NCBI RefSeq assembly: GCF_000960995.1 | Contig: NZ_CP009434.1 | Coordinates: forward strand, 868,001 to 932,000 | Length of the DNA stretch: 64,000 nucleotides | Reading direction: 5' to 3' | Source of the DNA: Burkholderia glumae LMG 2196 = ATCC 33617 | GTDB taxonomy: Bacteria; Pseudomonadota; Gammaproteobacteria; Burkholderiales; Burkholderiaceae | Part shown: in pieces, positions 50,107 through 59,394 of the stretch | Layout of the letters: each line of letters opens with the position of its first letter | Position numbering within the stretch: position 1 is the stretch's first letter | Notes under the pieces: model-generated | The model's database searches: none | Seen by the model: the letters and a program-made list of their open reading frames with translations, nothing else | Told to the model about the DNA's origin: nothing | Position numbers and translations under genes: made by a program

Positions 50107-50865
50107 ATGACCCCGACCCATTCCACGCCGCCCGCGATCCGCGCGATCGTCACCGGCCACACGCGCGGCCTCGGCGCCGCGCTCGCCACGCAGCTGCTGC
50201 GCCGCGACATCGCCGTGCTCGGCGTGTCGCGCGGCGCGCACCCGTCGCTCGCCGCCCAATACGGCGGCCGCTTCGCCGAGGCCGCGCTCGACCTCTCCGA
50301 CCCCGCGCGGGTGGCCGCGTGGCTGGCCGGCGGCGAGCTCGAACGCTTCGCGTCCGGCGCGCGCACGGTGCTGCTGATCAACAACGCGGGCACGGTCGAG
50401 CCGATCGGCCCGCTCGCGGTGCAGACGCCCGAGGCGATCGCGCGCGCGGTGGCGCTGAACGTGACGGCGCCGCTGCTGTTCGCGAGCGCGGTCGCCCAGC
50501 TCGGCGACGGCTCGCTCGAGCGGCGCATCGCGCACGTCTCGAGCGGCGCCGCGCGCAACGCCTATGCGGGCTGGAGCGTCTATTGCGCGACCAAGGCCGC
50601 GCTCGATCATCACGCGCGCGCGGTCGCGCTCGATCACAACGGTCCGCTGCGGATCGCCAGCGTCGCGCCGGGCGTGGTCGACACCGACATGCAGGCCACC
50701 ATCCGCGCCACCGACGCGAGCCGCTTTCCGCAGCTCGACCGGTTCGAACGGCTGAAGGCGAGCGGCGCGCTGACCACGCCCGACGATGCGGCGCGCAAGC
50801 TGATCGACCACCTGCTCGACGACAGTTTCGGCAACCCGCCGATCAGCGACGTGCGCGACTGGTGA
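50107..50865 (+). CDS. Short-chain dehydrogenase/reductase
   Basis: A 252-residue SDR with the cofactor motif VTGHTRGLGAALA (TGxxxGxG), LDLSDP, NNAG, catalytic Ser in AHVSSGAARN, and YCATK (Tyr and Lys). The pattern with VAPGVVDTDMQATIR and RFPQLDRFERLKASGALTTPDDAARKLIDHLL resembles sepiapterin-reductase-like SDRs that reduce small carbonyl compounds with NADP(H). Its substrate is unknown and it stands alone. Confidence 0.88.
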   Translation: MTPTHSTPPAIRAIVTGHTRGLGAALATQLLRRDIAVLGVSRGAHPSLAAQYGGRFAEAALDLSDPARVAAWLAGGELERFASGARTVLLINNAGTVEPIGPLAVQTPEAIARAVALNVTAPLLFASAVAQLGDGSLERRIAHVSSGAARNAYAGWSVYCATKAALDHHARAVALDHNGPLRIASVAPGVVDTDMQATIRATDASRFPQLDRFERLKASGALTTPDDAARKLIDHLLDDSFGNPPISDVRDW

Positions 50866-51366
50866 GCAAGGGCTGCGGCGCGAGCCCGCTCGTAGCGGCG
50901 CTCGGCTACGCGCCGCCGGCCGCGAGCCGGCATCGCTCGCGCATCGCGGGCCGGCAGGCCGCTCGCCGCCATCGGGCGCAGGCGCGCGAGCTGCCCGAGT
51001 GGGTCGATGCGAAGCGCCGCCGGCGGCGTGCCCAACGCCGCCAGCACCGCGCTGCGGCGCTCGATCGACAGGCCGCGATAGGGCGCGGCCTCGCGTCTTC
51101 CCGGCTTCCGCCGGTGGCCGGCCTCTGCGCCGCCACCACCGGCATCTCGCCCGTGCGATAGAAGAAGCTCGCGTGCGTCGGCTTGGCGGCGCGCAGCACG
51201 CGGCAGCGCGCCGGCCTGCGGATCAGGCGGCCCTGCGCTCGCTCGTGCGTCGCGCGCCGGATCGCGATGCCGCCGACCGGGTTCAGGCCGGCGACCTCAC
51301 CGGGCGGCCGCCCGCATCTCGATGAAACCGCATGACCGCCGCGCGGCCTGCCGCCGGGACGGCTGC
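50866..51366. other. Gene-poor stretch with a possible coding relic
   Basis: About 500 bases. On the minus strand two frames give protein-like segments, AAKPTHASFFYRTGEMPVVAAQ (in 51100-51190) and LSIERRSAVLAALGTPPAALRIDPLGQLARLRP (in 50960-51080), which look like parts of one decayed gene split by frameshifts. I cannot name the family. No intact gene is present. Confidence 0.4.
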
Positions 51367-52398
51367 TCAGCCGCGCGGCGAGACGCCATCGTCCGCTTCG
51401 GGCGTTTCCGCCTCCGGTGCCGCCGGCGGCCGGCGGCCGGGCTTCGGCGCGCGCCGCTCCTGGCTCGGCGCGTGGCCGAACTGCGCGCGGTAGGCCTTGC
51501 TGAAATGGCAGGCCGAGCGGAAGCCCGCGAGCGGCGTGACGCGCGCGATCGACAGGTCGCTGTTGCGCAGCAGCTCGCGCGCGTGCTTGAGCCGGACCGC
51601 GAGGTAGTAGTGGGTGGGCGAGGTGCTCAGATAGTGCTTGAACATCCGCTGCATCTGTCGCTCGGACAGCCCGATCAGCCGGGCCAGATCGGCCAGCGGC
51701 AGCGGTTCCTCGAGGTTGGCCTCCATCAGCCGCACGGCTTCCACCAGTTCGGCGCGCGAGAAGCCGACCCGCGAATCGACCGGAATCGGCTGCGGGTCGC
51801 TCGCGCCGCGGATGCGGGCCAGCACGAACTGCTCGGACACGCGCGTGGCCAGCGGCTGGCCGCGCTCGGCGGCGATCAGGCCGATCATCATGTCGAGCGG
51901 CGCGGTGCCGCCGGTGCAGGTCACGCGGTCGCGATCGATCACGAACAGTTCGTCGACGAGCGCCACCGCCGGGAATTCGGCGTGCAGCGCCGAGAGGTTT
52001 TCCCAGTGCACCGTGCCGCGATAGCCGTCGAGCAGCCCGCCCGCCATCAGGGCATAGGCGCCCGTGCAGATGCCGCCGAGCGGCACGCCGCGCCGCGCGA
52101 GTTCGTGCAGCGCCTCGATGAGCGGGGCGTCCACCGCCTCGCGCACGCGCGTGCCGCCGCAGACGATCATCAGGTCCGGCAGCGGCGCGCCGAAGTCGAG
52201 CCGCTGCGTGGGCCGCGCGACCACCCCGTTGCTGGCCGGCACCGCGCTGCCGTCGATCGAGTAGACCGTCCAGCGGTAGAACTCGCTGCGATCGGCGTAG
52301 TTGGCCATGCGCAGCGCCTCGATCGCGCTCGAGAACGCGATCATCGAGAACGACGGCAGCGTCAGGAAACCGAAGTGGCGGAGCGTGGGTGCGGGCAT
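51367..52398 (-). CDS. GlxA-type AraC-family transcriptional regulator
   Basis: A 343-residue regulator with an N-terminal DJ-1/PfpI (amidotransferase-like) domain (HFGFLTLPSFSMIAFSSAIEALRMAN ... LMIVCGGTRV, GGICTGAYALMAGGLLDGYRGTVHWE) and a C-terminal AraC double helix-turn-helix (PLPLADLARLIGLSERQMQRMFKHYLSTSPTHYYLAVRLKHARELLRNSDLSIARVTPLAGFRSACHFSKAYRAQFG). This subclass (GbdR, CdhR, ArgR-like) governs catabolism of betaines, carnitine or arginine. It is divergent from the MFS carrier gene, a likely target. The tail is Pro/Glu-rich. Confidence 0.93.
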   Translation of the reverse strand: MPAPTLRHFGFLTLPSFSMIAFSSAIEALRMANYADRSEFYRWTVYSIDGSAVPASNGVVARPTQRLDFGAPLPDLMIVCGGTRVREAVDAPLIEALHELARRGVPLGGICTGAYALMAGGLLDGYRGTVHWENLSALHAEFPAVALVDELFVIDRDRVTCTGGTAPLDMMIGLIAAERGQPLATRVSEQFVLARIRGASDPQPIPVDSRVGFSRAELVEAVRLMEANLEEPLPLADLARLIGLSERQMQRMFKHYLSTSPTHYYLAVRLKHARELLRNSDLSIARVTPLAGFRSACHFSKAYRAQFGHAPSQERRAPKPGRRPPAAPEAETPEADDGVSPRG

Positions 52399-52888
52399 GG
52401 ATTCAGCATCGGTGCGGACGGACGCGCGAGGTTGGGCCGTGCGTGACGCCGCCGCCGCCCGGCATCGCCGGCCTCGGCCGGGCCGCCGCCGGGCGCCACG
52501 GGCACCTGCCGCACCCCGGGAGGCGCGCGGCGTCACCCCCGAATCATTGCGAGAAACGCGCGTGCCGGATCGCGCAATTGCGACGGCCGCTTGCCTATTC
52601 CCGACACCGGCGCGCCGCCGCCATGCGCGCCGCGGCGGCGCCCTCCGGCGCGGCTTCGCGGCAGGCGCGCGGCGGCGTCGACGCGACCGGAATAGCGGGG
52701 CGGCAACGCTGTCGTTTCCAGTCGGCTTCGGGACGTTTGCGAGCAGGCTTTCGCGCTTGCGCTCGCGCAAACTCGGGGACGCCATCACCGTATCCGACAA
52801 CAGGCGACGACGACCGGGCGGGCCGCCCGATCGCTCGACGAGACACGCCGCCGCGGCGGCGCATCGCCATTCCCACAGGAGCGTGCCA
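52399..52888. other. Divergent regulatory region, GlxA-type regulator / MFS
   Basis: About 490 bases without a credible gene. The MFS side has the AGGAG site (52877-52881) for its TTG start. Sequences around 52540-52560 (GAATCATTGCGAGAAACGCG) are less GC-rich; no operator could be defined. Confidence 0.45.
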
Positions 52889-54412
52889 TTGAGCCCATCT
52901 ACCCGCAGACCTCACCCCAAGGCGGCCGGCAGCCCGCGCGTCGCGCGTGCGTCCACCACCGCGCAGCCCCGCTCGCCGGGCGCGCCTGAAGCGCGCGCGG
53001 CCGCCAGCGACCAGCACGAGGTGACGGTCGTCGATCGCGCGCTGCTGCGGCGCGCAGTGGGCGCGATGGCGATCGGCAACGCAATGGAGTGGTTCGATTT
53101 CGGCGTCTACAGCTATATCGCCGTGACGCTCGGCGAAGTGTTCTTTCCGTCCACCAGCGGCCCGGTGCAGTTGATCGCCACTTTCGGCACGTTCGCGGCC
53201 GCGTTCCTCGTGCGGCCGATCGGCGGCCTGGTGTTCGGCCCGCTCGGCGACCGCATCGGCCGCCAGCGCGTGCTCGCGATGACGATGATCCTGATGGCGC
53301 TCGGCACCTTCGCGATCGGCCTGATCCCCGGCTACGGCTCGATCGGCATCCTCGCGCCCTTGCTGCTGCTGGTCGCGCGGCTCGTGCAGGGCTTCTCGAC
53401 GGGCGGCGAGTACGGCGGCGCGGCCACCTTCATCGCCGAGTTCGCGGCGGACCGGCATCGCGGCTTGATGGGCAGCTTCCTCGAATTCGGCACGCTGGCC
53501 GGCTACCTGCTCGGCGCGGGCACCGTCACGGCGCTCGCGGCGGCGCTCTCGCCCGCGCAGATGCTCGACTGGGGCTGGCGCGTGCCGTTCTTCATCGCCG
53601 GCCCGCTCGGGCTGATCGGCCTCTACATCCGCACCCGCCTCGAGGAAACGCCGGCGTTCCGCAAGGAGGCCGAGCGCCGCGAGCGGTCCGGGCGCCCGCA
53701 CGCGCGTCCGTCGTTGGCCGCGCTGCTGGCCGGGCAGTGGCGGCCAATGCTGGTCTGCGTCGGGCTGGTACTCATCTTCAACGTGACCGACTACATGGTG
53801 CTCGCCTACCTGCCGAACTACCTGTCGGCCACGCTGCACATGGCGCAGACCCGCAGCCTGGCGATGGTGTCGCTGGTGATGCTGGCGATGATGCCGCTCA
53901 CGCTCGCGGCCGGCTGGCTGTCGGACCGGGTGGGCCGGCGCCCGGTGCTGCTGGCCGGCTGCCTCGGGCTGATCGTGCTGGCGGTGCCGGCGCTGCTGCT
54001 GATTCGCGGCGGCCAAGGCGTGCCGCTGTTCGCCGGCATGATGGTGCTGGGCGTGCTGCTCTGCTGCTTTTGCGGCGTGATGCCTTCGGCGTTGCCGGCG
54101 CTGTTTCCCACCTCGGTGCGCTATGGCGCGCTGGCGATCGGCTTCAACGTGTCGGTGTCGCTGTTCGGCGGCACCACGCCGCTCGTCACGGCATGGCTGG
54201 TCAGCGCCACCGGCAACCTGATGATGCCGGCCTACTACCTGATGGGGGCGGCGGCGCTCGGCGCGGTGGCGGTGCTGGCGGCGCGCGAGAGCGCGGGCCG
54301 GCCGCTGCCGGGCTCGGCGCCATGCGTGGCGACCCAGGCCGAGGCGCAGCGCCTGCGCCGTGACGGCGCGGGCCGGCTCGCCCAGGCCGGCTTCACCCCC
54401 GCCAGGAAGTAG
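52889..54412 (+). CDS. MFS transporter, ProP / metabolite:H+ symporter type
   Basis: A 507-residue, twelve-helix carrier of the metabolite:proton symporter family (ProP, KgtP). It has AIGNAMEWFDFGVYSYIAVTLGEVFFP, the loop motif GPLGDRIGRQRVLAMTMILMALGTFAIGLIPGY, RLVQGFSTGGEYGGAATFIAEFA and the second-half GWLSDRVGRRPVLLAG. The frame has no ATG in a sensible place; TTG at 52889 with AGGAG seven bases upstream is the likely start, giving a 65-residue basic N-terminal tail. Typical cargo is betaine, proline or dicarboxylates. The divergent GlxA-type regulator gene favours a betaine-like compound. Confidence 0.92.
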   Translation: MSPSTRRPHPKAAGSPRVARASTTAQPRSPGAPEARAAASDQHEVTVVDRALLRRAVGAMAIGNAMEWFDFGVYSYIAVTLGEVFFPSTSGPVQLIATFGTFAAAFLVRPIGGLVFGPLGDRIGRQRVLAMTMILMALGTFAIGLIPGYGSIGILAPLLLLVARLVQGFSTGGEYGGAATFIAEFAADRHRGLMGSFLEFGTLAGYLLGAGTVTALAAALSPAQMLDWGWRVPFFIAGPLGLIGLYIRTRLEETPAFRKEAERRERSGRPHARPSLAALLAGQWRPMLVCVGLVLIFNVTDYMVLAYLPNYLSATLHMAQTRSLAMVSLVMLAMMPLTLAAGWLSDRVGRRPVLLAGCLGLIVLAVPALLLIRGGQGVPLFAGMMVLGVLLCCFCGVMPSALPALFPTSVRYGALAIGFNVSVSLFGGTTPLVTAWLVSATGNLMMPAYYLMGAAALGAVAVLAARESAGRPLPGSAPCVATQAEAQRLRRDGAGRLAQAGFTPARK

Positions 54413-55217
54413 CCGCCGCCATCGCCGGCAAGCCCCGCCGGCCGGACCGTTCCCGGTTCCGGCACCGGCCGGCTTTGCGCGGCGTGCGGAACCGGTTGCG
54501 TGCGCAACGGCTGCGGTCTGCGTCCCGCGCGCCGCCGTCGACGCAGCCGAAACGGGCCGCCACGATCCGTTGCGCGGATGTTCTTCACGGACTTGCCGGG
54601 TTTTCCGCCGATACCGGTTTCGACAACGTTCGACCTGTTCCAAGAGCACGGCGGAGAAACCGGAATGAAGCGTCCGTTCTCCTTCGCGCTGCCTGCCATC
54701 GCCTCGCTTGCCGCCGGCGCGCTTCAGACCTACCGGCTTGCCCGCGCCCGCGGGCTACCGGCAGGCGAGCGGCAAGACGCTCGCCGCCGGCGGCCGGCCG
54801 CGGCGGCCGCCTCGCTCGGCAGCTGCGGCGTGGGCGCGGACCCCGGCAGCCGGGAAGCGGCCGGGGGCGGGACTCGCTACCCGCTCTGACGCACGCCGCG
54901 ATTCGGTGATCCGTTCGATCCGCGCGGGGCCTTGCGCCGCGCGGGCAGGCGCCGGATCCGCGCAGATCCTCCTACACCTACCCACCGCGCACGCGCGTCG
55001 GCCAGCCCCATGAGGCGGCCGCCGTCGCGCGCGGCGCGAGAAATTGCCGAATCTGCGGTGCGGGCACGGTAGCGCTTACCGACTCGCGGCCGCCGCGCGC
55101 GCGGCCGGCATAAAAACACCACGCACCGCGCGCGCATGCAACTCGCGTTTCGCAAAACTGTCAGTCACGGACGGCAGAATCGCTTTTCACTCACTTCACT
55201 CACCACAGGACGATCCC
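54413..55217. other. Long intergenic stretch with one doubtful small ORF
   Basis: About 800 bases between the MFS and DUF2278 genes. Apart from the 74-codon ORF at 54665, only shadow frames are seen. The stretch 55120-55200 (GCAAAACTGTCAGTCACGG, TTTTCACTCACTTCACTCACC) is less GC-rich and probably contains the DUF2278 promoter. Confidence 0.5.
54665..54889 (+). CDS. Doubtful small ORF, 74 residues
   Basis: Begins MKRPFSFALPAIASLAAGALQTYRL, resembling a signal peptide or membrane anchor, with GGAG nine bases upstream of the ATG. The remainder is Arg/Ala/Gly-rich low-complexity sequence. It may be a short secreted protein or the beginning of a lost gene. Only the N-terminus and ribosome site support it. 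Confidence 0.3.
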   Translation: MKRPFSFALPAIASLAAGALQTYRLARARGLPAGERQDARRRRPAAAAASLGSCGVGADPGSREAAGGGTRYPL

Positions 55218-55859
55218 ATGTCACTGAACTATGGCCTGTTGAAGGGCACCGTTACCGGACATCTGCGCAACGCCGACGACGATCATTACCAGATTCTCGT
55301 GCATGCGGGCGACGAGGTGTTCCGGATCGCGGTGAACGTGAAATCGTCGGCGCCGCACGCGCCCTCGACGGTGCTGTTCGAATCGACGACGACGCTGCCC
55401 GACTCGCTGACCACGCAGCTGATGGCGGCCCAGACCGGCTTCACGAAGCTGGCGAGCAAGCCGGGCGGCCTCGCGATCGACTTCGTGCGCGGCGGCCTGG
55501 TGAATACCCAGGCGATGGCGCCGGTGCCGCCCGACGTGCCGGGGCAGAGCAATGACCTGAAGGACCGGCTGGAGAGCGCCGTCGTGAAGGCGATGGACGA
55601 GGCCGGCTCGCTGGTGTTCGCGTTCGGCGCGAAGTGGGGACCCGAGAACAAACCCGACCAGTATTTCAAGTTCGTGCCGGGCCAAGGCATCCACGACATT
55701 CACATGAACCAGGGCAATTCGGGTTCGTATAAAAAGGACAACGGCGTCTACCAGGACGGCTGCCTGATGCTGCGCTATCCCGACGGCTCGTGGCTCGCGG
55801 TGTTCATCGCGTTCCAGTCGCAGACCTTCGATACCGACGATCACGGCAATCCGGCCTGA
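55218..55859 (+). CDS. DUF2278 family protein
   Basis: A 213-residue protein of the DUF2278 family, beginning MSLNYGLLKGTVTGHLRNADDDHYQILVHAGDEVFRIAVNVKSS and ending in a second conserved block, GQGIHDIHMNQGNSGSYKKDNGVYQDGCLMLRYPDGSWLAVFIAFQSQTFDTDDHGNP. The GIHDIHMNQGN block is the hallmark. The family is widespread in soil bacteria and fungi and has no proven function. AGGA precedes the ATG. It is monocistronic. Confidence 0.9.
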   Translation: MSLNYGLLKGTVTGHLRNADDDHYQILVHAGDEVFRIAVNVKSSAPHAPSTVLFESTTTLPDSLTTQLMAAQTGFTKLASKPGGLAIDFVRGGLVNTQAMAPVPPDVPGQSNDLKDRLESAVVKAMDEAGSLVFAFGAKWGPENKPDQYFKFVPGQGIHDIHMNQGNSGSYKKDNGVYQDGCLMLRYPDGSWLAVFIAFQSQTFDTDDHGNPA

Positions 55860-56395
55860 GCGCGGCGCTGCGCCGAGGGCGGCGGCGGCCGTGCCGCCCT
55901 CGGCACGGAGGCAAGAAAATATCGAAACCGTGCCGGATAGGTGTCGATGACCGGTCCGGAGCGGCTTTTCCTGATTCGGCGGGCTCCCCGCCGTTCGAGC
56001 CGATCGGCATGAGAGTGGCGATCGTGCTGCTTACCGCCGGCGGCCGGTCGGCGATCGATCCGTTTATGTAGGATGGCGAATCATTGTCATCTTTCGGAAA
56101 GCCCAATGATTCTTCCGAGCCGGGCCGCCTGCCGGCCTCGGCCCAGCCGGCTTTTCGCGCCCGCTTCGCATGCCTTGGCGGAGCTCGCGCGCCGCTCGTC
56201 ATGCGCATCCGTTACGCCCTTGCGTCGGCGCAATGTGGGCGACGTCTGCCCATGCTTGCCGCAAACCGCGGTCATGCCGCCCCGGCAATCCCGGCGATGC
56301 GCCGCTGCCTGGCCGGCTTGACGCACATCAGCGAGCCCCGGGGAAATCGCGTCGAGTTCGGCCAAATCAAAGGACCACGAAGGGAATCGGCTTTA
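55860..56395. other. Intergenic left of the insertion sequence
   Basis: About 535 bases. No convincing gene; short frames here are Arg/Ala-rich. Slightly lower GC around 55910-56110, then GC-rich sequence to the left end of the IS. It probably once belonged to the upstream region of the asparaginase gene now separated by the IS. Confidence 0.5.
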
Positions 56396-56412
56396 GAGGC
56401 CAGTTCAAAAAC
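56396..56412 (+). repeat. IS left inverted repeat
   Basis: GAGGCCAGTTCAAAAAC, identical to the inverted right end at 57293-57309. Directly preceded by the TTA target repeat. Confidence 0.9.
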
Positions 56413-57222
56413 CCTGCTCAGCTCGTCTGAAGATGTTCCAACAGATGAGCGAGCAGCCAAGTTTGAGGAATGCTTCGTGAATGTAGGCACGTCGCTCGAA
56501 GCGAGTGCGTAGGCGCCGGAAATTGTGGAGCCAGGAATGCGTACGTTCGACCACCCAACGATACTTGCCCAGACCACTGCCATGCTCGGTCCGGCGCTTG
56601 GCGATCACGGGCTTGATACCGCGTTCACGCAACGCGCGACGATGTCGGGTGGAATCGTAGCCGCGATCGGCGTAGACGACGCCGGGATTCTGAAGCGGTC
56701 GGCCACGAACGCCGCGAATGGGTGGAATCGCATCAACGAGCGGCAGCAACTGCGTGACGTCGTTGGTGTTCGCGCCAGTCAGGATCGCAACGAGAGGAAC
56801 GCCGTTGGCGTCTACGAGGACGTGGTGCTTGGAACCGGGTCGCGCGCGATCGGTGGGGTTCGGGCCAGTTTTTCGCCCGCCCCAACGGCGCGCACGGACG
56901 ACGAATCGACCGCAGCGTATGACAGATCGATTTGGCCGGCCGCACGCAACTTGTCGAGTAGCAACTCGTGCAGTTGGTCCCATACACCAGCCTTTTGCCA
57001 GTCGCTCAATCGCCGCCAGCATGTGGCGCCCGAGCCAAAGCCCAGACGAGTCGGCAAGTGGTTCCAACGAATTCCCGTTTTGAACACGAACAGGATGCCG
57101 TTGAGAGCCGCACGGTCGGACACGCGCGGGCGACCAGGATCGCTCTTCGCTCGAAGCTTCGCAGGTGGCAGCAATGGTTCGATCAGTATCCACAGTTCGT
57201 CGTCAATGATTGGCGCTTCCAT
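56405..57222 (-). CDS. IS5-family transposase, two overlapping frames
   Basis: Frame A (57222-56812, 136 residues) has the DNA-binding part MEAPIIDDELWILIEPLLPP...GFGSGATCWRRLSDWQKAGVWDQLHELLLDKL and the first catalytic Asp (YAAVDSSSVRAVGAGEK). Frame B continues GPNPTDRARPGSKHHVLVDANGVPLVAILTGANTNDVTQLLPLVD with the second Asp (YADRGYDS) and catalytic Glu (WVVERTHSWLHNFRRLRTRFERRA), ending at 56405. The frames meet at an A5 tract (about 56869-56873), typical of programmed -1 frameshifting in this IS group. All three DDE residues are present, so the enzyme is probably active when the fusion is made. Confidence 0.9.
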
Positions 57223-57292
57223 CCTTGGACTTCCGTTGTTCTGATGCCCAAGGTTAACAGCTTGCCGAGGAAGTAAACAGCCCCTCTCGGGA

Positions 57293-57309
57293 GTTTTTGA
57301 ACTGGCCTC
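57293..57309 (-). repeat. IS right inverted repeat
   Basis: Reverse complement of GAGGCCAGTTCAAAAAC, perfect match to the left end, followed by TTA (57310-57312). Confidence 0.9.
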
Positions 57310-57478
57310 TTAGGATGAATTTCAGCATCGTCTGAAAGCCACCGTCCGAATCCTCGCGATTCTCGCGCCTCGATGCGCCTCGATGCGCCCAGGGCCGGCT
57401 GCGGGCCGATCGGCAGTGACTGCGCCGGATGATGTTTGCGAAGTGCAATTCATCGAATCAAAAAGTAGGGAGTCTTGA

Positions 57479-58627
57479 ATGAACAATATTTCCCATGTCG
57501 GGAAAACCGGGTCTCGCCATGCCCTGCTCCGTCTCGCCGCTGCCGCGGCGCTGACCGCCTTCGGCGCGCTCGGCGCGCCGGCCTCGTTCGCCGCCGCCGC
57601 CGCGGCACCCGTGGTGGCGGACGCGCAGGCCGCCGTGTCGCTGCCGCGCGTCGCGATCCTCGCCACCGGCGGCACCATCGCGGGCAAGGCCGCCGCGCGC
57701 GCCGCGAACGCCTACGACGCCGGCGCGCTCGGCGTGCGGCAATTGGTGGACGCCGTGCCCGGCATCGAGAAGCTCGCGCGCCTGCGCCCGGAACAGATCG
57801 CCTCGATCGGCTCGCAGGACATGAACGACGCGGTCTGGTTCAAGCTCGCCAAGCGCATCCAGGACATCTCCGATCGCAACGAGGCCGACGCGATCGTGAT
57901 CACGCACGGCACCGATACGCTCGAGGAAACCGCGTTCTTCCTCGACAACGTCCTGCACACCGACAAGCCGGTCGTGCTGGTCGGATCGATGCGGCCGTCC
58001 ACGGCGATCAGCGCCGACGGGCCCGCCAACCTCTACGAGGCGGTGGAAGTGGCGGCCGATCCGCATGCGCGCGGGCGCGGCGTGATGATCGTGCTGAACG
58101 ACACGATCCATTCGGCGCGCGGCGCGACCAAGACCAATTCCACCAGTGTGCAGACCTTCGCCTCGCCGAACAGCGGCCCGATCGGCTACGTCGATCCGGC
58201 GAGCGTGCGCTTCCTCGCGCCGGCCGCGGCCGATTCCCGCAAGAAGTACGTGCTGCCCGCCGACGGCAAGCTGCCGGACGTCGAGATCGTCTATTCGCAC
58301 AGCAACATGGATGCGCGGCAGATCGACCACGCGATCGCCGACCACGTGAAGGGCATCGTGCTGGCCGGGGTCGGCGACGGCAATACCTCCGGCAAGGCGC
58401 TCGACGCGCTGCAGCAAGCGGCGCGGCAGGGCATCGTCGTGGTGCGCTCGACGCGCGTCGGCAGCGGCTTCGTCAACCGGAACGTGGAAGTGAACGACGA
58501 CCAGCGCGGCTTTGCGGTGTCGCTCGACCTGAACCCGCAGAAGGCGCGGATACTCACCCAGTTGCTGGTCGCGAACCGCGTGACCTCGCCGGCCGAGGTC
58601 CAGCGGGCGTTCTCGGCGACCTGGTAG
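57479..58627 (+). CDS. Periplasmic L-asparaginase (type II)
   Basis: A 382-residue asparaginase that hydrolyses L-asparagine (and perhaps glutamine) to aspartate and ammonia. A signal peptide (about 1-40, ALLRLAAAAALTAFGALGAPASFA) directs export. Catalytic motifs are ILATGGTIAGKA (first Thr), IGSQDMND, and VITHGTDTLEETAFFLD (Thr/Asp), plus the Lys in the ARGATKTNSTSVQTFASPN region. GGGAG lies 8-9 bases upstream of the ATG. The IS element ends 170 bases upstream, so the promoter may be interrupted or replaced. A cytosolic-type glutaminase gene (glsA) is 2.5 kb away. Confidence 0.94.
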   Translation: MNNISHVGKTGSRHALLRLAAAAALTAFGALGAPASFAAAAAAPVVADAQAAVSLPRVAILATGGTIAGKAAARAANAYDAGALGVRQLVDAVPGIEKLARLRPEQIASIGSQDMNDAVWFKLAKRIQDISDRNEADAIVITHGTDTLEETAFFLDNVLHTDKPVVLVGSMRPSTAISADGPANLYEAVEVAADPHARGRGVMIVLNDTIHSARGATKTNSTSVQTFASPNSGPIGYVDPASVRFLAPAAADSRKKYVLPADGKLPDVEIVYSHSNMDARQIDHAIADHVKGIVLAGVGDGNTSGKALDALQQAARQGIVVVRSTRVGSGFVNRNVEVNDDQRGFAVSLDLNPQKARILTQLLVANRVTSPAEVQRAFSATW

Positions 58628-58780
58628 GGCACCGGCTCGCCGCCCGCGCCGGTCGGGCCGTTGGCCCTCGCGCGGCGGCGCCCGTGACGGTCCGGGCGGC
58701 GCCGCGCCGGCTGCCGGGCTTTGTCAGCCGCCGTTCACCGACTAGACTGAAACTCTCGTCGATTCTCCGGATGAAACGCC

Positions 58781-59098
58781 ATGCAGATCGATTTTTGTGC
58801 GGAGCCGGTGGACGTCGATGCGGTATGCCGCGATCTTGAGAATGGCGACGTGGCCGTGATCCACACCGCGCGTCCGAATTTCAAGGATTTGCACGACGCC
58901 GTGAGCCCGCTGATGCGCGGCTCGGCGATCCTGCCGCTGGCGGTGCGCGATGCCGAGGGCGGCTGGCACTGGTATCTGATGAACGGCGATCGCGAGCCGC
59001 GCCCGCTCACCGAGGTCGATGCGCGCGTCGCGGGCGCGATCGCGGCCTGGCAGGCCGCCGGCCGGCCCACGCCGTACCGCATCGCGGCCGCGCGCTGA
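58781..59098 (+). CDS. Hypothetical protein, 105 residues
   Basis: A small soluble protein (MQIDFCAEPVDVDAVCRDLENGDVAVIHTARPNFKDLHDAVSPLMRGSAILPLAVRDAEGGWHWYLMNGDREPRPLTEVDARV...) with no recognised domain. Balanced composition and a sensible N-terminus suggest that it is real. A weakly A/T-rich leader (58740-58780, GACTAGACTGAAACTCTC) precedes it. It lies between asparaginase and the chemoreceptor gene on the same strand. Confidence 0.6.
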   Translation: MQIDFCAEPVDVDAVCRDLENGDVAVIHTARPNFKDLHDAVSPLMRGSAILPLAVRDAEGGWHWYLMNGDREPRPLTEVDARVAGAIAAWQAAGRPTPYRIAAAR

Positions 59099-59394
59099 GC
59101 GTTGCCATCCGACGCTCGGGGCCGCCGCCGAGCGTGCGCGGGCCTGGCTGTCGCCATTCCTGCCCGTGCCGTTCCGTCCGCCGCGCCGGCCATGGCGTAT
59201 TTCGACGGGTTCCCGTCGCTTCGCGGCTCAAGTCAAAAATTCCCGCTTCCGATAGCCCGGCATGACGCGCGCGAATCGGGCCTCGTGCCGGCCGCGCGGT
59301 CGTGTGCCGGCCAGCGCGTCCGGCGTTTCCGTCCGATCTTCGCGTGCGCGGCGGCCGCCGGGCCAGACGCGCGCGCCTTTTTCCCGTGCCGACC

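Larger units (their letters stand above)
56396..57309. mobile_element. Complete IS5-family insertion sequence (914 bp)
   Basis: Bounded by 17-bp perfect inverted repeats GAGGCCAGTTCAAAAAC, at 56396-56412 and inverted at 57293-57309, and flanked by a TTA direct repeat (56393-56395 and 57310-57312), the target duplication. It contains one two-frame transposase on the minus strand. GC is lower than in the host DNA. The left inverted repeat lies right against the 3' end of the transposase. It looks recent and probably functional. Confidence 0.92.
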
